NCBI GenBank assembly: GCA_903909905.1
Contig: CAIVXP010000391.1
Span: 1 to 7,941 of the forward strand
Source of the DNA: Akkermansiaceae bacterium
GTDB lineage: Bacteria; Verrucomicrobiota; Verrucomicrobiia; Verrucomicrobiales; Akkermansiaceae
Direction: 5' to 3'
DNA: 7,941 nt
Of the stretch, positions 5,749-7,941 are shown piece after piece. Position 1 is the stretch's first letter, and each line of letters begins with the position of its first letter. The translations under genes were made by a program, and so were the position numbers. The notes under the pieces are model-generated. The model saw only the letters and a program-made list of their open reading frames with translations, did no database searches and was not told where the DNA came from.

Positions 5749-6428
5749 TCTTCAGGCTGGGCGATGCTGTAGCCTATGCCGCGAATCGTGTGAACCCAAG
5801 CCCCATAAGCGCCAAGTTTCTGGCGCAACCTTTTCATGTGGGTATCAAGCGTGCGACTGTAGGCCGCATCGCTGTAGCCCCATACCGTGCGCAAAAGGGC
5901 ATTGCGCTCCTGCGGTTTTCCAACTCGCTCGGCCAGAAAAAGCATGAGCTTGAATTCGGTGGAGGTTAGGTCAACCGGTTCATTACAGAGGTAAAATTTC
6001 AACGAGTTTTTATCAAAGCGGAAAGGCCCGTGCTCGAAATCGACCGAACCAGGAGCCGGATCAGCACGCTTGAGGATCGCCTGCACGCGGAGCAAGAGCT
6101 CCTTCGGGCTGAACGGCTTGGTCAGGTAATCGTCGGCACCGGCCTCGAGGCCGTGAATGCGGTCCTCAGTCTGGGCGCGAGCAGTGAGAATGATCACCGG
6201 AATTTCCGCGCAACGCGGGTCGCGGCGGATTTCACGAAACACCGAATAGCCATCGCGGCCTGGCAACATGACATCCAATACGATGAGGTCCGGCCTTTCT
6301 CGCAGGGCCAGCTCGCAACCTTGAATGCCGTCGTAGGCCTTGAGCACCTCAAAGCCGGCGCGCTCCAAGTTGAAGCCAATCAGGTCTGCGATATCCTGCT
6401 CGTCTTCAACTATTAAGATCCTGCGCAT
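5745..6428 (-). CDS. phoB: PhoB-type response regulator (OmpR family)
   Basis: This 227-residue two-domain regulator is intact. The receiver domain (1-118) has the acidic pair E8/D9, phospho-acceptor D52 in IVLDVMLPG, T82 in ILTARA, Y101 and K104 in DDYLTKPF. The winged-helix domain (about 128-227) shows PVDLTSTEFKLMLFLAERVG, the helix ending SRTLDTHMKRLRQKLG, and the wing VHTIRGIGYSI. Phosphorylated PhoB activates phosphate-scavenging genes by binding Pho boxes. The frame is open back to 6476, but the ATG at 6428 is chosen because the family begins MRRILIVEDE; upstream residues are unlike the family. There is no recognisable Shine-Dalgarno, and an AT-rich TAATAT (6437-6442) lies 8 nt upstream of the ATG. 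It overlaps the kinase gene by 4 nt, implying translational coupling. Other OmpR-family regulators resemble PhoB, so the name is probable rather than certain. Confidence 0.9.
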   Translation of the reverse strand: MRRILIVEDEQDIADLIGFNLERAGFEVLKAYDGIQGCELALRERPDLIVLDVMLPGRDGYSVFREIRRDPRCAEIPVIILTARAQTEDRIHGLEAGADDYLTKPFSPKELLLRVQAILKRADPAPGSVDFEHGPFRFDKNSLKFYLCNEPVDLTSTEFKLMLFLAERVGKPQERNALLRTVWGYSDAAYSRTLDTHMKRLRQKLGAYGAWVHTIRGIGYSIAQPEE

Positions 6429-6476
6429 CGCATTTGATATTAGGTGGCTGGGGCAGAAAGCGAAAAACCATCCCAT

Positions 6477-6494
6477 GTGACAATTTGGTCACAA
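6477..6494 (-). promoter_or_regulatory. Pho-box-like site upstream of phoB
   Basis: The minus strand reads TTGTGACCAAATTGTCAC: two 7-mers, TTGTGAC and TTGTCAC, separated by CAAA, giving the 11-bp period of PhoB sites (consensus CTGTCAT-AWAW-CTGTCAY). The second half matches 6 of 7; the first is weaker. The site ends 48 bp before the phoB start. The same bases also form a perfect palindrome, TGTGAC-N6-GTCACA (6476-6493), that looks like a CRP-type operator but with the TGTGA/TCACA spacing 2 bp too long. No strong -10 follows at the usual distance. The remainder of the 146-bp moeB-phoB gap holds a 6-bp inverted repeat, TGGCCC/GGGCCA (6512-6517, 6534-6539), without a T-run. Confidence 0.5.
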
Positions 6495-6574
6495 AGGAGG
6501 GATTCCGCTAATGGCCCTAGTTTCAACGCCTCTGGGCCAGCCGCCAACACTTTTTGTGGGCGAGAAAATTTCAT

Positions 6575-7699
6575 TCACTGGCCGGCAAGCCATGCGTCGA
6601 TGCCACCCTGTACATTCGTCACGCTCGGGAAACCGCTTTCCAGCAAGAGTTTCACCGCCCGGGCCGAGCGGGCGCCGGATTTGCAATGAACGATGATTTC
6701 GCGGTCACGCGGCAGTTCGTCGAGCTGCAAGGGAAGCTCACGCAGCGGGATCAGGCGCGCGCCATCGATCTGCGAAACCGCGTGCTCGTGCGGCTCGCGT
6801 ACATCGATGAGCAACCCGTCGAAGGACGCGTTCAAAATCTCGCGCAGTCGATCGACCGTGATTGCCGGCACCTCATCCCGAGATACCGCGCATGTCGTTG
6901 ATGCCAGCGTTTCGGCATTTGCGACGGAATCGATTGTTGGCGACGCGCCGCACAAACGGCAATGCGGATCACGGCCGATGCGCAAGCTGCGAAATGACGA
7001 TTTGAGCCCGTCGTACACGGTGAGTTTCCCGAGCGGCAACTCACCGATGCCAAGGATCAGCTTCAGCGTTTCCATCGCCTGGATCGAACCAATGATGCCC
7101 GGTAGCACACCAAGCACACCAGCTTCCGCACACGATGGCACGCTTCCCGGCGCAGGCATCTCCGGCAACATGCAGCGATAGCAAGGCCCGCCAAGATGCG
7201 GCGCGAAAATTGTTGCCTGACCCTCAAAGCGATGAATCGCGCCATGCACCAAGGGCTTCTTGAGAAACCACGCAGCATCATTGGTGAGAAATCGCGTGGG
7301 AAAATTGTCGGAGCCATCGACGATCACATCGTACCCTGCGGCAATGGCGATCGCGTTATCGGGAGCGAATCTCACGGGATGAAGATCGATTTCCACATGC
7401 GGATTGATCTCGCGCAGTCGCGCGGCCGCACTTTCGAGTTTGGATTTTCCGATCCACGACTCACCGTGCAAGACTTGGCGGTGGAGGTTAGATACATCGA
7501 CCACATCGGCATCGACCAAACCGAGACGGCCGATACCGGCTGCAGCAAGGTAAAGCGCCGCGGGTGAACCCAAGGCACCGGTGCCAATCAACAGCACCGA
7601 GGCATTTTTCAAACGCGACTGACCCTCGATCCCGACTTCAGGGATCAGCAGGTGGCGCGCATAACGCGCCAGTTCAGCGGTGGAAAGATCGGCCTGCAT
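6575..7699 (-). CDS. moeB: MoeB/ThiF-type adenylyltransferase fused to a rhodanese domain
   Basis: This 374-residue cytosolic fusion activates the C-terminal Gly of a ubiquitin-like sulfur carrier (MoaD or ThiS type) by adenylation and probably delivers sulfur to it. The E1-like domain (1-about 250) has the opening LARYARHLLIPEVG, the nucleotide loop GTGALGSP (39-46), DADVVDVSNLHRQ (63-75) and DGSDNFPTR (128-136). A zinc site is formed by C173/C176 (CYRC) and C247/C250 (CRLC), and C190 (PSCAEAG) is present. The rhodanese domain (about 278-374) has LLIDVREPHEH and active loop CKSGARS with C339. Both active centres look intact. The frame extends to a GTG at 7783, but the ATG at 7699 starts right before the family N-terminus; no Shine-Dalgarno is obvious. 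It is divergent from the thioredoxin-like gene and 146 bp upstream of phoB. Whether it serves molybdopterin, thiamine or thiocarboxylate cysteine synthesis cannot be told, as no carrier gene is in view. Confidence 0.92.
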   Translation of the reverse strand: MQADLSTAELARYARHLLIPEVGIEGQSRLKNASVLLIGTGALGSPAALYLAAAGIGRLGLVDADVVDVSNLHRQVLHGESWIGKSKLESAAARLREINPHVEIDLHPVRFAPDNAIAIAAGYDVIVDGSDNFPTRFLTNDAAWFLKKPLVHGAIHRFEGQATIFAPHLGGPCYRCMLPEMPAPGSVPSCAEAGVLGVLPGIIGSIQAMETLKLILGIGELPLGKLTVYDGLKSSFRSLRIGRDPHCRLCGASPTIDSVANAETLASTTCAVSRDEVPAITVDRLREILNASFDGLLIDVREPHEHAVSQIDGARLIPLRELPLQLDELPRDREIIVHCKSGARSARAVKLLLESGFPSVTNVQGGIDAWLAGQ

Positions 7700-7786
7700 G
7701 GCGCGCAAAACATGACCCCGAATCGCGTGGCTGTCCAAGGTGGAAAAGCATTTCTCACGCGTCATTCGTGATGATAGGCTCACGGC

Positions 7787-7941
7787 ATGTCCGAAGTCCG
7801 CTCCACATTCCGTCTAGGCAAAGGCGATGCCGCGCCCGCATTTTCCCTGCCCGATGCCATTGGCAGCATGGTGACACTGCAAGATGCGGCAGGCCCGCGC
7901 GGACTGCTCGTGGTGTTTGCCTGCAATCACTGCCCCTTCGT
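7787..7941 (+). CDS. Thioredoxin-like redoxin, N-terminal part
   Basis: From the ATG at 7787 the frame is open to the right edge (51 full codons). Residues 13-41 read GDAAPAFSLPDAIGSMVTLQ and then PRGLLVVF, the usual AhpC/TSA-redoxin pattern of an APDFxLPD opening and a strand before the active site. This is followed by ACNHCPF, a CxxC pair (C46, C49) typical of a cytosolic thioredoxin-family group with a CxHCPFV active site. No signal peptide is seen, so a cytoplasmic thiol-disulfide or peroxiredoxin-like role is likely. It is divergent from the MoeB-rhodanese gene; the start codons are 87 bp apart. Only a weak AGG lies upstream of the ATG. Most of the gene is outside the window, so subfamily and function stay open. 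Confidence 0.85.
   Translation, partial: MSEVRSTFRLGKGDAAPAFSLPDAIGSMVTLQDAAGPRGLLVVFACNHCPF

Noticed and set aside
6476..6493. TGTGAC-N6-GTCACA called outright as a CRP site
   Set aside because: The TGTGA and TCACA halves are 8 bp apart instead of the 6 bp of CRP sites. The PhoB-type direct-repeat reading fits the neighbouring gene better, although the palindrome is real.

Overview
The window looks like ordinary chromosome from a moderately GC-rich (about 58-60% by eye) Gram-negative-type bacterium. The style of the RpoN, UppP and DUF2062 proteins, and the scarcity of good Shine-Dalgarno sequences, make me think of Verrucomicrobiota. That is an impression from sequence style, not a proven placement. 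No mobile elements, tRNA or rRNA genes, or CRISPR arrays were seen.

Layout, left to right: the N-terminal 91 codons of the translational GTPase TypA/BipA (minus, 1-275). A divergent unknown membrane-anchored protein (plus, 485-1303). Converging on it, the undecaprenyl-diphosphatase UppP (minus, 1320-2204). Divergent from uppP, a DUF2062 membrane protein (plus, 2299-2856), with a 9-bp perfect inverted repeat in the 94-bp gap. A 147-bp convergent gap with a small hairpin and a three-copy TTCGTG repeat. Then a minus-strand run, in transcription order: a MoeB-type E1 enzyme fused to a rhodanese domain (7699-6575), a PhoB-type response regulator (6428-5745), a PhoR-type histidine kinase overlapping phoB by 4 nt (from 5748), and sigma-54 RpoN (4404-3004). 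At the right edge a thioredoxin-like protein starts divergently (plus, from 7787).

Three points stand out. (1) The PhoR-type kinase has an in-frame TAA at 4690-4692 where the family usually has Tyr (FRRF-stop-RVEKHH). The remaining 52 codons, including the ATP-lid motif GTGLGLS, continue undamaged in the same frame to a TGA at 4531. (2) rpoN has a near-consensus sigma-54 -24/-12 element (TGGCATG-N4-TTGCT) just upstream, suggesting that sigma-54 drives its own gene. (3) A Pho-box-like direct repeat (TTGTGAC-CAAA-TTGTCAC, 11-bp period) lies 48 bp upstream of phoB, supporting the phosphate-response assignment and PhoB autoregulation.

Together the window mixes envelope functions (UppP recycles the C55 lipid carrier and releases phosphate), phosphate sensing (PhoB/PhoR), alternative-sigma control (RpoN) and sulfur-carrier chemistry (MoeB-rhodanese beside a CxxC redox protein). 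I see no clear multi-gene novel system. The value lies in the regulatory sites and the interrupted kinase.
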